Assembly (NCBI RefSeq): GCF_023282985.1
Contig: NZ_JAGQDC010000007.1
Span: forward strand, 1 to 64,000
Source of the DNA: Serratia silvae
GTDB taxonomy: Bacteria; Pseudomonadota; Gammaproteobacteria; Enterobacterales; Enterobacteriaceae
Direction: 5' to 3'
DNA length: 64,000 nt
The notes under the pieces are model-generated. The model was not told where the DNA came from, made no database searches, and worked only from the letters and a program-made list of their open reading frames with translations. Shown piece by piece: positions 52,304 to 60,624 of this stretch. Numbering within the stretch: the stretch's first letter is position 1; every line of letters begins with the position of its first letter. The translations under genes were made by a program, and so were the position numbers.

Positions 52304-54822
52304 GATTTTGCCTCATCTGCACCGCCTTGGCAGACCAGCGGCCCGACCTGTTCAATGCTACGATAATTGGGGTTCAGGTCAAAGCCCACACGGCATACCG
52401 AGCGATCTTCCCGCTGGATACTTAACTGACCATGGGGTTGTAAATGCGAGAAGTACACCAGCCCGTCATAACCGACGACGGTGGTTTGTTGCGTATTTTG
52501 TTCCGTAACCAACGTCCCCAATTTCAACGGTTGCCCAGTGCTGTCATGTAACGTGATATTGGCCGACAGGGTTTTTTGTACCGGGAACTTCACCACCATC
52601 CCGCTGCCTTGCTTAACGGCAATGCGATTATTGACCTGGTTAGCCACCACGTCAGCCGGTAACGGCAGTGTGTCAATCTCTACCTTGGCCGGATAGTACG
52701 AGCTGATCGACGGGATCAGGAGATGCCCGTTGCTGTCGGTGGTGCCCATCTTCTGATTCTCATACAGCACCGAAACGCCTGCGTAATTATCGGTATCCAC
52801 CACAATAAACGCATCGTTAATTTTGTCCGACAGGAACCAAGAGTTGGCCATAAACACCACTGAGCCGCTCAGGTCTGCCCAGTTGGTATATTCCCCTTGT
52901 GGGCCAAAGATGCCGCCTTGCAGCGTAGCATAACGGGTTTTCCAGGTGGCATCGGCCTGTTGATAGGCATCACCGCCGCCGCTGTAAGCCAGATTCCAAC
53001 CCAGGCCACCGTCGGTGGGAGCCGCTTTGCCAGCACCAACCTGCTGCTGATAATGCCCATTATTGTTACGTGCCAACCCCGCATTGAGGCTGATATCACC
53101 GCCCAGTGGAATAATGAATTGCAGCTGTGCACTGTAGCCGTTATCGCCCAACGTTTTGTTGAGTGAGACAAACATGCTGCTCTGACCCCACAGGGCGCGG
53201 CTGTAAGAGAAGTTCACCAGGCGGGTATGAGAGTTGTCATAGGCCTGCACGTCGTAATAGCCCAGACCCAAGGTGCCATTGCTCGAGCCAAACGGCGAAG
53301 CGCTGAAGGTGGCCTGATCGGATTGACGGCTCAGGCGGGTATTGCTGGTATAAGAAGTGAGATCCTGATAACCCACGCTGCGTGAAGCCCGCTGTGCCGA
53401 AATACTAAATAGCGTGGAGCTATAAGAGTAGCCCAGCGTGTACTGGCTACCGTCTTTTTTGTCCGTCACGTTGGTGCCCAGTGGATTATTATCATCTTGG
53501 TTGGGATTCGGCATGCCAGGCATGTTCGGCGAGACGATCTGGTCGTTCACCACGTCGCTGGTCGCCACCGGTGGATGATTGGCTTTGCTCTGGCTGCCAG
53601 ACAGACTAAGCGTTCCCCAGGTTCCTACCGCGATATCGGCACCTAACCCACCGAGTGTCAAACCTTGCGTAGTCTCGGTATGCCCGGAAAGCGTCAGATA
53701 ATTACTCAGCCCGTAGCGGTAAATCCCGCTGAAAGCCGCGTCGGAATAGTCGCCGTTGGAGATGCCATAGTTCTGACGCACCGCGCCAAGTGACGCATCA
53801 AAGTCGCTCAGATTTTTACGCAACAGGGTGTTGGACACATAAAACGGCACGGTAGTCGAGACCTGACGCCCAACCGCATCGGTGGTGACGATCGTCGCCT
53901 CACCTGCCCCGTTGATGTAAGGCACATTGGTGAGGGTAAACGGCCCGGAGTTAAGATTATTGCTACTGGCCTTAAAGCCGTTGAGAAATAAATCGACGGT
54001 ACTGGGGACCGCAGCAGTACCGCTGTATTGCAGCAGCGGGTAGGTCACCAGATCCGGGCGCAGGGCAAAGTTACGGCTAACACGTACTCCTCCCATGCGG
54101 GCCGAATTGCTCCAGGTTAGCGAGTTGCTGACGAAATCCCCAATCTGATAGCTAATCAGATCTTTTTCGTCGCTGTAACGCCAGAACGTATCGTAGCGTA
54201 GATAGCGATCCTGTACGCTACTGCCCCCATCCCCCGATAGCGTGTCGATATTGTAGCGGTAAGTCCCGGTGTTACTGATAATCCCCGCATTGCTGAACAG
54301 ACGCTGCTCCATCCAGGTCGAAACCGATCTGGAGCCACCGTGAGGATCGGTATAATAGGAATCGTAGTTAAACAACAGCCCGGTACTGCTTTGCGCCGGG
54401 GTGTAATTCATCAGCTCACCGCCGCCGACGTCCTGTTTTGGCAACCAGGCATCCGGCACCTGCAAAACCAGTTGCTGGGCGGCAGAATCATATTTTACCT
54501 TCACCCCAGGCAGCTGCTCGACCTTAATCAACCCTTGCTGACCATGGGTATGTACGTGGTTTTTAGCCAGCACGCCAGCTTCCACGTAATACGCATTTTC
54601 CCGATAGGTCACGGGAACCACCTGGCCGTCGCTCTGACCATTAACCACCAGGGTCAGGTAGAACATCGCATTGGTGATCACCGGCGCCGCACGCGGGGCA
54701 TCGGGCAATGAGGAGTATTCCTGCGCCTGGACGCTGAAGGTACTCAGACAAAGCAGGCATAGGCCTCCCCGGCAATACAGCGGATACTGATGACCGGGAC
54801 GAGTAATGGTTCTGATCGGCAT
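52300..54822 (-). CDS. CsuD-type outer-membrane usher
   Basis: 840-residue usher of the archaic (sigma) chaperone-usher class. It has an N-terminal signal, a long beta-barrel region with many YNY/GYS repeats, a plug region and C-terminal IgG-like domains (ITLHDSTGQPLKLGTL). It secretes and assembles the pilins. Overlaps the adhesin gene and follows the chaperone by 18 bp. Confidence 0.87.
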   Translation of the reverse strand: MPIRTITRPGHQYPLYCRGGLCLLCLSTFSVQAQEYSSLPDAPRAAPVITNAMFYLTLVVNGQSDGQVVPVTYRENAYYVEAGVLAKNHVHTHGQQGLIKVEQLPGVKVKYDSAAQQLVLQVPDAWLPKQDVGGGELMNYTPAQSSTGLLFNYDSYYTDPHGGSRSVSTWMEQRLFSNAGIISNTGTYRYNIDTLSGDGGSSVQDRYLRYDTFWRYSDEKDLISYQIGDFVSNSLTWSNSARMGGVRVSRNFALRPDLVTYPLLQYSGTAAVPSTVDLFLNGFKASSNNLNSGPFTLTNVPYINGAGEATIVTTDAVGRQVSTTVPFYVSNTLLRKNLSDFDASLGAVRQNYGISNGDYSDAAFSGIYRYGLSNYLTLSGHTETTQGLTLGGLGADIAVGTWGTLSLSGSQSKANHPPVATSDVVNDQIVSPNMPGMPNPNQDDNNPLGTNVTDKKDGSQYTLGYSYSSTLFSISAQRASRSVGYQDLTSYTSNTRLSRQSDQATFSASPFGSSNGTLGLGYYDVQAYDNSHTRLVNFSYSRALWGQSSMFVSLNKTLGDNGYSAQLQFIIPLGGDISLNAGLARNNNGHYQQQVGAGKAAPTDGGLGWNLAYSGGGDAYQQADATWKTRYATLQGGIFGPQGEYTNWADLSGSVVFMANSWFLSDKINDAFIVVDTDNYAGVSVLYENQKMGTTDSNGHLLIPSISSYYPAKVEIDTLPLPADVVANQVNNRIAVKQGSGMVVKFPVQKTLSANITLHDSTGQPLKLGTLVTEQNTQQTTVVGYDGLVYFSHLQPHGQLSIQREDRSVCRVGFDLNPNYRSIEQVGPLVCQGGADEAKS

Positions 54823-54840
54823 TCGGTGCGCTTCCTGACG

Positions 54841-55638
54841 CTATTCGCCGCGTGGAATGACAATGGGCTTGGTGTTATCGGCAATTTGCGCATTGAGCTG
54901 CCCGCCAGGGCTAACTCCGGCAGGAACCGGCCAACGCATTGACTGCCCCGGCAATACGTAGCCCATAAAGCCTGCGTTCATGGTTTTCACACCCTGCTGC
55001 TGATTGCCAGGCTGTGACCAGAACACGTTGCTCAACCGCGCATGCACGATGCCGCTATTACGGACCTGCAAATAGCTTTTCCCGCCGTCATTGACCGTGC
55101 GCCATTGCAACACCGGGCGCGTCGCCGTGGAGGCATCACGTTTGATATCGCTACGTTCGTTGGTCCACAAGCTGCCTCCATCCATAAACAGCGGCAGCAG
55201 ATAGCGCATCTGTAATTGCAGACCAACCACCGCTTTACTTTGCCCCTCGGCTGCACCACTGATCGGCGACGGGATTTCATCAACGATAATGCGGTAGGCC
55301 TGCTCGGTATTGGCCGGTACCGGCGTATTGCGAATCAACCTGATCAGTTGGCGTTGCCCTGGTGGTACGGTGGCAAAAGGTGGGCTGGCAACCACGTTAT
55401 TCTGATCGGCATAGCGCTCGTTAAAATTTTCCTGTTTCCACGCCAGCACCCGCACCTGTAAAGAAACGGGCTCTGCCCCTCGATTTTCCAGCCATAAGGC
55501 GGAACCATTCTGATCGGATTCAATGATTTGATATACCGGCCAGACCAGCACCGAACTGGCAGCCTGGGCGGTGATTGAGGAGCACAGCGTGTAACTCAGT
55601 AATGCGGCAGTGATAAGGCGGCTAAACAAGGTCGACAT
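54841..55638 (-). CDS. CsuC-type periplasmic pilus chaperone
   Basis: 265 residues with signal peptide and a PapD-like immunoglobulin fold: SALWLENRGAEPVSLQVRVLAW, VASPPFATVPPGQRQLIRLIR and YRIIVDEIPSP. The proline-rich PPGQRQLIRL subunit-binding strand is characteristic. It protects pilin subunits and delivers them to the usher. Confidence 0.88.
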   Translation of the reverse strand: MSTLFSRLITAALLSYTLCSSITAQAASSVLVWPVYQIIESDQNGSALWLENRGAEPVSLQVRVLAWKQENFNERYADQNNVVASPPFATVPPGQRQLIRLIRNTPVPANTEQAYRIIVDEIPSPISGAAEGQSKAVVGLQLQMRYLLPLFMDGGSLWTNERSDIKRDASTATRPVLQWRTVNDGGKSYLQVRNSGIVHARLSNVFWSQPGNQQQGVKTMNAGFMGYVLPGQSMRWPVPAGVSPGGQLNAQIADNTKPIVIPRGE

Positions 55639-55656
55639 GGCTCATATCCTGATGAT

Positions 55657-56184
55657 TCAATAAGTTAACGTTACGGTGACCGTATCGGTATACGTTCCTG
55701 CCGAAGGCAGTGTGGTCACGGCGTATAAACGGGCATAAACCGGGTAAGTTTGTGTTGTACTGGGAAAACTGGGGATAGACATCACCAGTGCGCCATTCCC
55801 CCAAACCTGGCTGCGGTTGGCGTCCTGAAACAGCTGATAACCCAGCGTGTCGCTATTGGCGGTGTTTTGCATGAAACGCCGGGTGGCGCTGCCACCGTGA
55901 GTCCCGTAATCCATGGAAATGGTGACCGTCGCTCCCGGCGTACAGGTCACCACCACTGAGCCGGCACCCGCAGTGCTAACGGTATCGACATTGCTGGCAA
56001 GGATCGTCATGGTGCCGAAATTGATGGTGCCGAGGTTGGAAGTAGGGCTGGAAAGCGAGCTGCCAAAAGCACAGCCGTTGGTCAGGGTTGCCGTCACGGT
56101 AAAGGTCGTAGTGGTTGGCGTGGCAGCACGTAATGCACCGCACATCATCAACGGCAGCAGGATCAAGGAGACATAGCGCATCAA
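55657..56184 (-). CDS. CsuB-type minor pilin (SCPU domain)
   Basis: 175-residue secreted protein with a signal peptide (MMRYVSLILLPLMMCGALRA) and one spore-coat-U domain with NGCAFG near the N-terminus and GTYTDTVTVTLTY at the C-terminus (donor-strand and terminal strand pattern). One of three small pilins; 9 bp after csuA. Confidence 0.83.
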   Translation of the reverse strand: MMRYVSLILLPLMMCGALRAATPTTTTFTVTATLTNGCAFGSSLSSPTSNLGTINFGTMTILASNVDTVSTAGAGSVVVTCTPGATVTISMDYGTHGGSATRRFMQNTANSDTLGYQLFQDANRSQVWGNGALVMSIPSFPSTTQTYPVYARLYAVTTLPSAGTYTDTVTVTLTY

Positions 56185-56193
56185 TGGCCCCCG

Positions 56194-56712
56194 CTACCAG
56201 GACACGGTGACATTCACCGTATCCAGATAAACACCGGCAGCCGGTGTGGTTTGCACCGGAACACGGCCATAGACGGTGTGCCATTGATCGGCACCGTTGC
56301 CGGTATCACTCAGCCCGGTGGTGTTATCCCAAATCGTTCCTCCGGGTTGGTTGGTGTAAAGGTTGTAGAGCACGCTTACCGAACTGTTGGTGGTATTCAC
56401 CATTTTGCGATTCGAGACCACGCCGCTACTGCCCCCATCCAGCAAGATTTTATAACTCAACCCGCTGACGCATTTGACACGGATTGAGCCCGCCAACTGG
56501 GCGCTGGTCGCGTTGATAACATTGCTCAGAGCGGCAAAAGTGCCGAAATTCATCGTGCCAAAGCTGGTGTTGCCAGACGTCGTCGTTCCTGCTTCACAGG
56601 CAGGCAGCAACGTGGCTGCAATGCCGATCGTCGCCGCCTGACCTAAGGGAATGTAGAGCAGTAAAGACTGCGACAAGATCGCAGGCAACAGCAGCAACAC
56701 CTTGAACCCCAT
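56194..56712 (-). CDS. CsuA-type minor pilin (SCPU domain)
   Basis: 172-residue SCPU-domain pilin: signal peptide ending near GQA, LLPACEAG, and terminal GVYLDTVNVTVSW. Start chosen at ATG 56712; the open frame continues 51 codons upstream without a signal-like start. Second gene of the operon. Confidence 0.83.
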   Translation of the reverse strand: MGFKVLLLLPAILSQSLLLYIPLGQAATIGIAATLLPACEAGTTTSGNTSFGTMNFGTFAALSNVINATSAQLAGSIRVKCVSGLSYKILLDGGSSGVVSNRKMVNTTNSSVSVLYNLYTNQPGGTIWDNTTGLSDTGNGADQWHTVYGRVPVQTTPAAGVYLDTVNVTVSW

Positions 56713-56776
56713 GCTCGTTCCTTCCCGTATAGAAAACAGGCCAGGAGCAGACTCGCCCCCTGGCTCAATAACAGCC

Positions 56777-57322
56777 TTACCAGGAAAGCGTGGCGACGAC
56801 GGTATCGTTATAAGTCCCTGCGGTTGGAGTGGTGCTGAGTTGGTCGCCAGGTAATACGCGGCCATAAATCGGAATGTTTTGCGCCGTTGTGCCCGTCGTT
56901 AAAGCAATCGGCGTATTAATGGCGATTTCCGTAGTACGCGCACTATCTGAATAGAGGCGATAGGGAATGGTGTCGCTACCGGAGCTCATAGCACGCAACG
57001 CTCCCGTTGCCGCCAGACCGCCATTGAGCGACAGCGTTGGGCTCAGGCCAGTACTACAGGTAATGGTGACGGCACTGGTGCCATTGGCACCAAACACCGT
57101 ACCGTTGATTACGCTGGTCAGATCGGAGTAACTGCCAAAGTTCAAGGTCCCCCATTGGTTGGTGCCGCCGGTCGCGCCGCCATTACCCACGGTACAGCCG
57201 CTGCCGATCGTCAACTGAATGCCGACTTGACCTGTCAAGGTCCCTGCCGCCTGAACACCAGAGGCCAACGTCAAGGTTGCAGTAGCCAGCAAGGCCAGTA
57301 ATAAACTCTTTTTTTCGCCCAT
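56777..57322 (-). CDS. CsuA/B-type major pilin (SCPU domain)
   Basis: 181-residue SCPU pilin: signal MGEKKSLLLALLATATLTLASGVQA, then GSGCTVGNG and the terminal GTYNDTVVATLSW strand. As the first gene, it is probably the main shaft subunit. Start at ATG 57322, since the upstream part of the frame lacks a signal peptide. Order main pilin, two minor pilins, chaperone, usher, tip equals the csuA/BABCDE operon. Confidence 0.85.
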   Translation of the reverse strand: MGEKKSLLLALLATATLTLASGVQAAGTLTGQVGIQLTIGSGCTVGNGGATGGTNQWGTLNFGSYSDLTSVINGTVFGANGTSAVTITCSTGLSPTLSLNGGLAATGALRAMSSGSDTIPYRLYSDSARTTEIAINTPIALTTGTTAQNIPIYGRVLPGDQLSTTPTAGTYNDTVVATLSW

Positions 57323-57829
57323 GATAACTCCCAATAACAACTTACACCGATGTGTATTCATGCAACCAGGTTGCGTATGGAAATTCTCTGGTGGACTCAC
57401 GCACTGCCAAAAACTGCCAAAAATGACGCTCAAGCCGGGTTCTGTTTTTTTGCAAGGGAACCCTGGCGGCAACAACCTGATGACACAGGCTATCGTGGTT
57501 AAATATAGATTATTAAATTTAGCTTAAGCGGAATTTATCAACTTTAAGTAAAATAAGAATAAAAAACCGTTTTTCAAATTATTAACAAATTTTAATCCAG
57601 TCAATTACGCCACACCTCGACTTTAAAATGGTTAAAGGATGCGATCGTGAAGATCGTTAATATCTATCATGATTATTAAGCAAGCACTAATGGTTGGATT
57701 TAGTGATACGAGCGGCGGCCAGCGGGCCCATGAGTACTTTTTTTGTGACTTTTTCGCCCGTTTGTCTATGCTTATTGGGTGATTACAACTGGTCACACCT
57801 CATACCACTAGCTTCAGCAAGGAGTTCCA
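57323..57829. other. AT-rich intergenic stretch before csu operon
   Basis: About 500 bp between the csu operon (leftward) and yebV (rightward). The middle (57500-57620) is strongly AT-rich with A/T runs, a pattern typical of pilus promoters under H-NS. I see no gene and could not place a firm promoter. Confidence 0.5.
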
Positions 57830-58078
57830 ATGGGCAAAACCGTCGTAAAAATAGGCAGCTTCGAGGTTGATGACGCGCATTTAACGCCAGCATCTGAACA
57901 CGCCGAAGGGAAAATCACCCTGGCGATCCCCTGCAAATCAGACCCCGACCTGTGCATGCAGCTGGACGGTTGGGACGAGCACACCAGTATCCCGGCCATG
58001 CTGGATGGTCAGCAATCGCTGCTGTACAAACAGCATTACGATCGACATGCGGATGCCTGGGTGATGCGGCTGGAGTAG
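57830..58078 (+). CDS. yebV: YebV, DUF1480 family protein
   Basis: 82-residue soluble protein matching E. coli YebV: GSFEVDDAHL, IPCKSDPDLCMQLDGWDEHTSIPA, SLLYKQHYDRHADAWVMRL. Function unknown. AAGGAG precedes the ATG. In E. coli it directly follows rsmF; here the csu operon lies between. Confidence 0.92.
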   Translation: MGKTVVKIGSFEVDDAHLTPASEHAEGKITLAIPCKSDPDLCMQLDGWDEHTSIPAMLDGQQSLLYKQHYDRHADAWVMRLE

Positions 58079-58131
58079 AGGTTTTTGGGAGGAAGGACGC
58101 GCCGTGTTCCCACTGGGCACGGCACGTTATT

Positions 58132-58737
58132 TTATGCGATGGAGATACCACGCCCGGCAAAGAAACGGCCGAAATCTGCCAATGACATTGTCACTTTCTG
58201 GCGACTGGCGAAGCTATCACCGGAAGGATTATGAAAGGTGACGCTATGACGATCTGCAGCGAACACCAGCACCAGATGCCCACCCCGCGCTGGCGGCTGT
58301 GTCGCTGGTTGCCGGATACTCGGGTGCACCGAGGCGATAAAATAGCGGTGTTGCTCCAGCAGCGGCGGCAACTGATGTACATCAAGATCGACTCGCACCT
58401 CTGCCGTTAGCGCGAACTGTTCACGCACAAACACCACAAAGGGCGCATAAATCAGCCCCTTGATCCGCTCGCCATCACGAAGATAAGCCCCGTAAGGCAA
58501 GCTGCGACGAACCAGTTCCAGCAATGGCGGTGCTGCGCCGTCCCGGTGCGTCAGTACCATCTTCAGGCAGGCCATGCCGCACACGTGGTTAGCCCACTCA
58601 ACATATTCCGCCCGACTGGCCGCCCCGCTCTGCACCCAGTTGGCATCCTCCGCCAACGTGGCACGCCCGGCGATCAGATCGGCGGCCAGCTCTGGCGTCG
58701 CCCATTGGCACACGTAGGGCACTTCAGACTGTGACAT
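58132..58737 (-). CDS. C39-like cysteine peptidase-fold protein
   Basis: 201-residue soluble protein without signal peptide. It shows the papain-fold pattern of peptidase C39: Cys53 in HVCGMACLKM, then His in GGHLVLVFA and an Asn/Asp in FHNPSGDSF. Such proteins are proteases or inactive relatives; the substrate is unknown here. It follows the ASCH gene by 3 bp on the same strand and may form an operon with it. Confidence 0.65.
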   Translation of the reverse strand: MSQSEVPYVCQWATPELAADLIAGRATLAEDANWVQSGAASRAEYVEWANHVCGMACLKMVLTHRDGAAPPLLELVRRSLPYGAYLRDGERIKGLIYAPFVVFVREQFALTAEVRVDLDVHQLPPLLEQHRYFIASVHPSIRQPATQPPARGGHLVLVFAADRHSVTFHNPSGDSFASRQKVTMSLADFGRFFAGRGISIA

Positions 58738-58740
58738 TAC

Positions 58741-59127
58741 TCAGAACTTCTCAATAACCTTGAAGTGCATCAACACCAGCGTCATGTCCGGTGAGAACAG
58801 TTCATACTCTTCAAAGAAGCGTTTGTGCTCTTTGCGCCAGTAATCCAGCGAGCGGTCGCCTTCGCCTTCCGCCAGGGCATGAGCCGCATCCACCTGCTCA
58901 TAGGTACTCATATCTACCGTCGTCAGCTCAATGGCACACACTGGCTCATTTTTGCCGTCCACCACCACAAAGACATCGCCAGGTTGCGGAATACCTTCAC
59001 CATCCAGATTGGAGCAAGTGGCGGTCTTGACGCCATCCAGCACCAACTTCACCAACTCATCCGCCTGCTGTTCTGTATCACCAAACGCCCAACGTTCTAC
59101 ATTTTCATACTTTTCAGGAATGGCCAT
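58741..59127 (-). CDS. ASCH domain protein
   Basis: 128-residue protein with the ASCH fold: KYENVERWAFGDTEQQADELVKLVLDGVKTATC, then PQPGDVFVVVDGKNEPVCAIELTTV and LMHFKVI. ASCH domains resemble PUA and bind RNA or act as small amidohydrolases. Function here unknown. 3 bp ahead of the C39-like gene. Confidence 0.85.
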   Translation of the reverse strand: MAIPEKYENVERWAFGDTEQQADELVKLVLDGVKTATCSNLDGEGIPQPGDVFVVVDGKNEPVCAIELTTVDMSTYEQVDAAHALAEGEGDRSLDYWRKEHKRFFEEYELFSPDMTLVLMHFKVIEKF

Positions 59128-59333
59128 TGCTTTACCTTTATTGATTGAGTCACAGGTGTTCAGGCAATATTACACCGTATCCCCTCATGTCCGCATCCAT
59201 CACGTTACCGCGCTGGCTCGCAGTCCCTGCTTTTTACCTGACTTTACGGTAAAGTTCTGTGCGTATCGCAGTACAGCATTCATACTGTGGATCAAGATGT
59301 ACTCAATGGCAGTCAACCAGCCAGGACAGTAGA

Positions 59334-59444
59334 ATGAACAAAAAAGAGCAAGATCCCGATGACACCTTCAGTGATTTACTGAGAATCATCACATTTATGG
59401 CCATCACCCTTATCGGTCTGAGTGGTGGGTATCTCTACATCTAA
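59334..59444 (+). CDS. Small membrane protein, 36 aa
   Basis: MNKKEQDPDDTFSDLLRI followed by one hydrophobic helix (about 18-34: ITFMAITLIGLSGGYLYI). AGGA stands 6 nt before the ATG. Acidic N-terminus with a single transmembrane segment; not recognised. A second such protein follows 20 bp later. Confidence 0.6.
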   Translation: MNKKEQDPDDTFSDLLRIITFMAITLIGLSGGYLYI

Positions 59445-59464
59445 AGGAAAAAAGGAACCCCGAA

Positions 59465-59572
59465 TTGCCAACCAAGCGTATGCGTACCAAACACTGGAAA
59501 ATGTTTGTGATCCTGGTGCTGATTTGTCTCGCCCTGCTGTTATTGCGCTGGGCGGCTATCGCCTTCGGTTAA
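59465..59572 (+). CDS. Small membrane protein, 35 aa (TTG start)
   Basis: MPTKRMRTKHWKMFVILVLI then CLALLLLRWAAIAFG: basic N-terminus and one hydrophobic helix. I start at TTG 59465, which has AAGGAA 8 nt upstream; an ATG five codons later has no site. It ends 4 bp inside the convergent gene at 59569. Probably in the same unit as the 36-aa protein. Not recognised. Confidence 0.5.
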   Translation: MPTKRMRTKHWKMFVILVLICLALLLLRWAAIAFG

Positions 59573-59757
59573 TCCTGCGTGTTTTTGGCCACCTCTCCCG
59601 CTCGGGCAGCAGGCGTTTTGGCCATCGGCTCCAGCAGTTCACGCAAATAGGCGATCCGGGCCTCCCCTTGTGGTAGCCACCAGCGGCACCAGCGATTTTT
59701 AACTTCGGCATGCCGGCTAACTTGATAATAAGCCGCTAATTGTTCGACCAGTTTCAT
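59569..59757 (-). CDS. Small basic protein, 62 aa
   Basis: MKLVEQLAAYYQVSRHAEVKNRWCRWWLPQGEARIAYL... soluble, basic, with a Trp-rich centre. A strong ribosome binding site GGGAGGG stands 8 nt before the ATG. Not recognised. Convergent with the 35-aa membrane protein, sharing 4 bp. Confidence 0.55.
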   Translation of the reverse strand: MKLVEQLAAYYQVSRHAEVKNRWCRWWLPQGEARIAYLRELLEPMAKTPAARAGEVAKNTQD

Positions 59758-59899
59758 GGTTTCGCCCTCCCATTGATTTGACCAAACCAGTATTGAATAT
59801 AAAAACCAGAAGAAACACTGATGGGGTAATTTTTATACTTCCGGTTTTATTTTCTCTGTGGTCTGACGGGTGGCCAACATGCTGAAAGATGGAAAGTGA

Positions 59900-59924
59900 A
59901 TCGCCAACCGAAGTGGTTGGCGAT
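59900..59924. repeat. Hairpin between small genes and hut
   Basis: ATCGCCAACC-GAAGT-GGTTGGCGAT, perfect 10-bp stem, no T run. The rest of 59758-60048 shows no gene. Confidence 0.5.
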
Positions 59925-60030
59925 CCTGTAAGAGCCCAAGGTATGCAAGCCCGGCCTCTCTGGCGTTATATTCTCACGTCAGTCTTGGGAGAGTAACAGG
60001 AATAGTCCAGATTGTTTACAAACCGTAGAG

Positions 60031-60052
60031 ACACATCATGCTGCGCCCCTAC
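60031..60052 (+). repeat. Half copy of the dispersed hairpin repeat, at the hutD stop
   Basis: Contains GCGCCCCTAC (60043-60052), the right arm of the repeat at 37597, 41035 and 62955, without the left arm. The hutD stop (60049-60051) falls within this copy. Confidence 0.45.
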
Positions 60053-60624
60053 ACCAGCGTGGCAGGCACGATATCGGCCCATAAGGCCTGCGCATCATTG
60101 CCCTGAGCCACCAGCCGCAGCGGGCCATCCCCCGGGAGCCACCAGCAACCCTGGCGTGCGGCCAGCAAGCTGCCGTCTGGTAACTGCCATTCCCCCCGCA
60201 ACACATACAACACACCGGCATGTTGTAACGATAGCCCGATGGTCTCGACAATGCGTTGTACCTGCGCCTGATAGTGGCCACGTCGTGTCATGATGTTGAA
60301 GTCCTGGCTACTGCTGCCTAATAATCTGGCCTCTAGCACCACATCCCCGGAAAAGGCAAACGGCTCACCGATACGCTGCAGCCGGTGATCAATCTGGCCT
60401 TCGCTGTACAAATACACGCCGTCACCTTCCAGCAAAGTGATGGAACGGTCAATGCCGTTAAAGGCCGAGAAAGGCCCATCCTGCGCGATAGTGGCAATGC
60501 TGGCACGCCAGCCGAATTCGGCGTTACCCGGCGGTTGGCAGGTAATTTCGCGGGTTTCACCGCCGCCATTGCGCCAAGGGCTGACTGGCAGATCGGCAAA
60601 ATCGAAACGGTTCAGTTTCATCAC
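60049..60624 (-). CDS. hutD: HutD/Ves family protein of the hut operon
   Basis: 191-residue cupin-type protein: SPWRNGGGETREITCQP, WRASIATI, GPFSAFNGIDRSITLLEGDG and RLLG near the middle. HutD is thought to hold back hut over-expression by binding formiminoglutamate. Start ATG 60624 overlaps hutF's stop by 4 bp. The final codons run into the short repeat. Confidence 0.9.
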   Translation of the reverse strand: MMKLNRFDFADLPVSPWRNGGGETREITCQPPGNAEFGWRASIATIAQDGPFSAFNGIDRSITLLEGDGVYLYSEGQIDHRLQRIGEPFAFSGDVVLEARLLGSSSQDFNIMTRRGHYQAQVQRIVETIGLSLQHAGVLYVLRGEWQLPDGSLLAARQGCWWLPGDGPLRLVAQGNDAQALWADIVPATLV

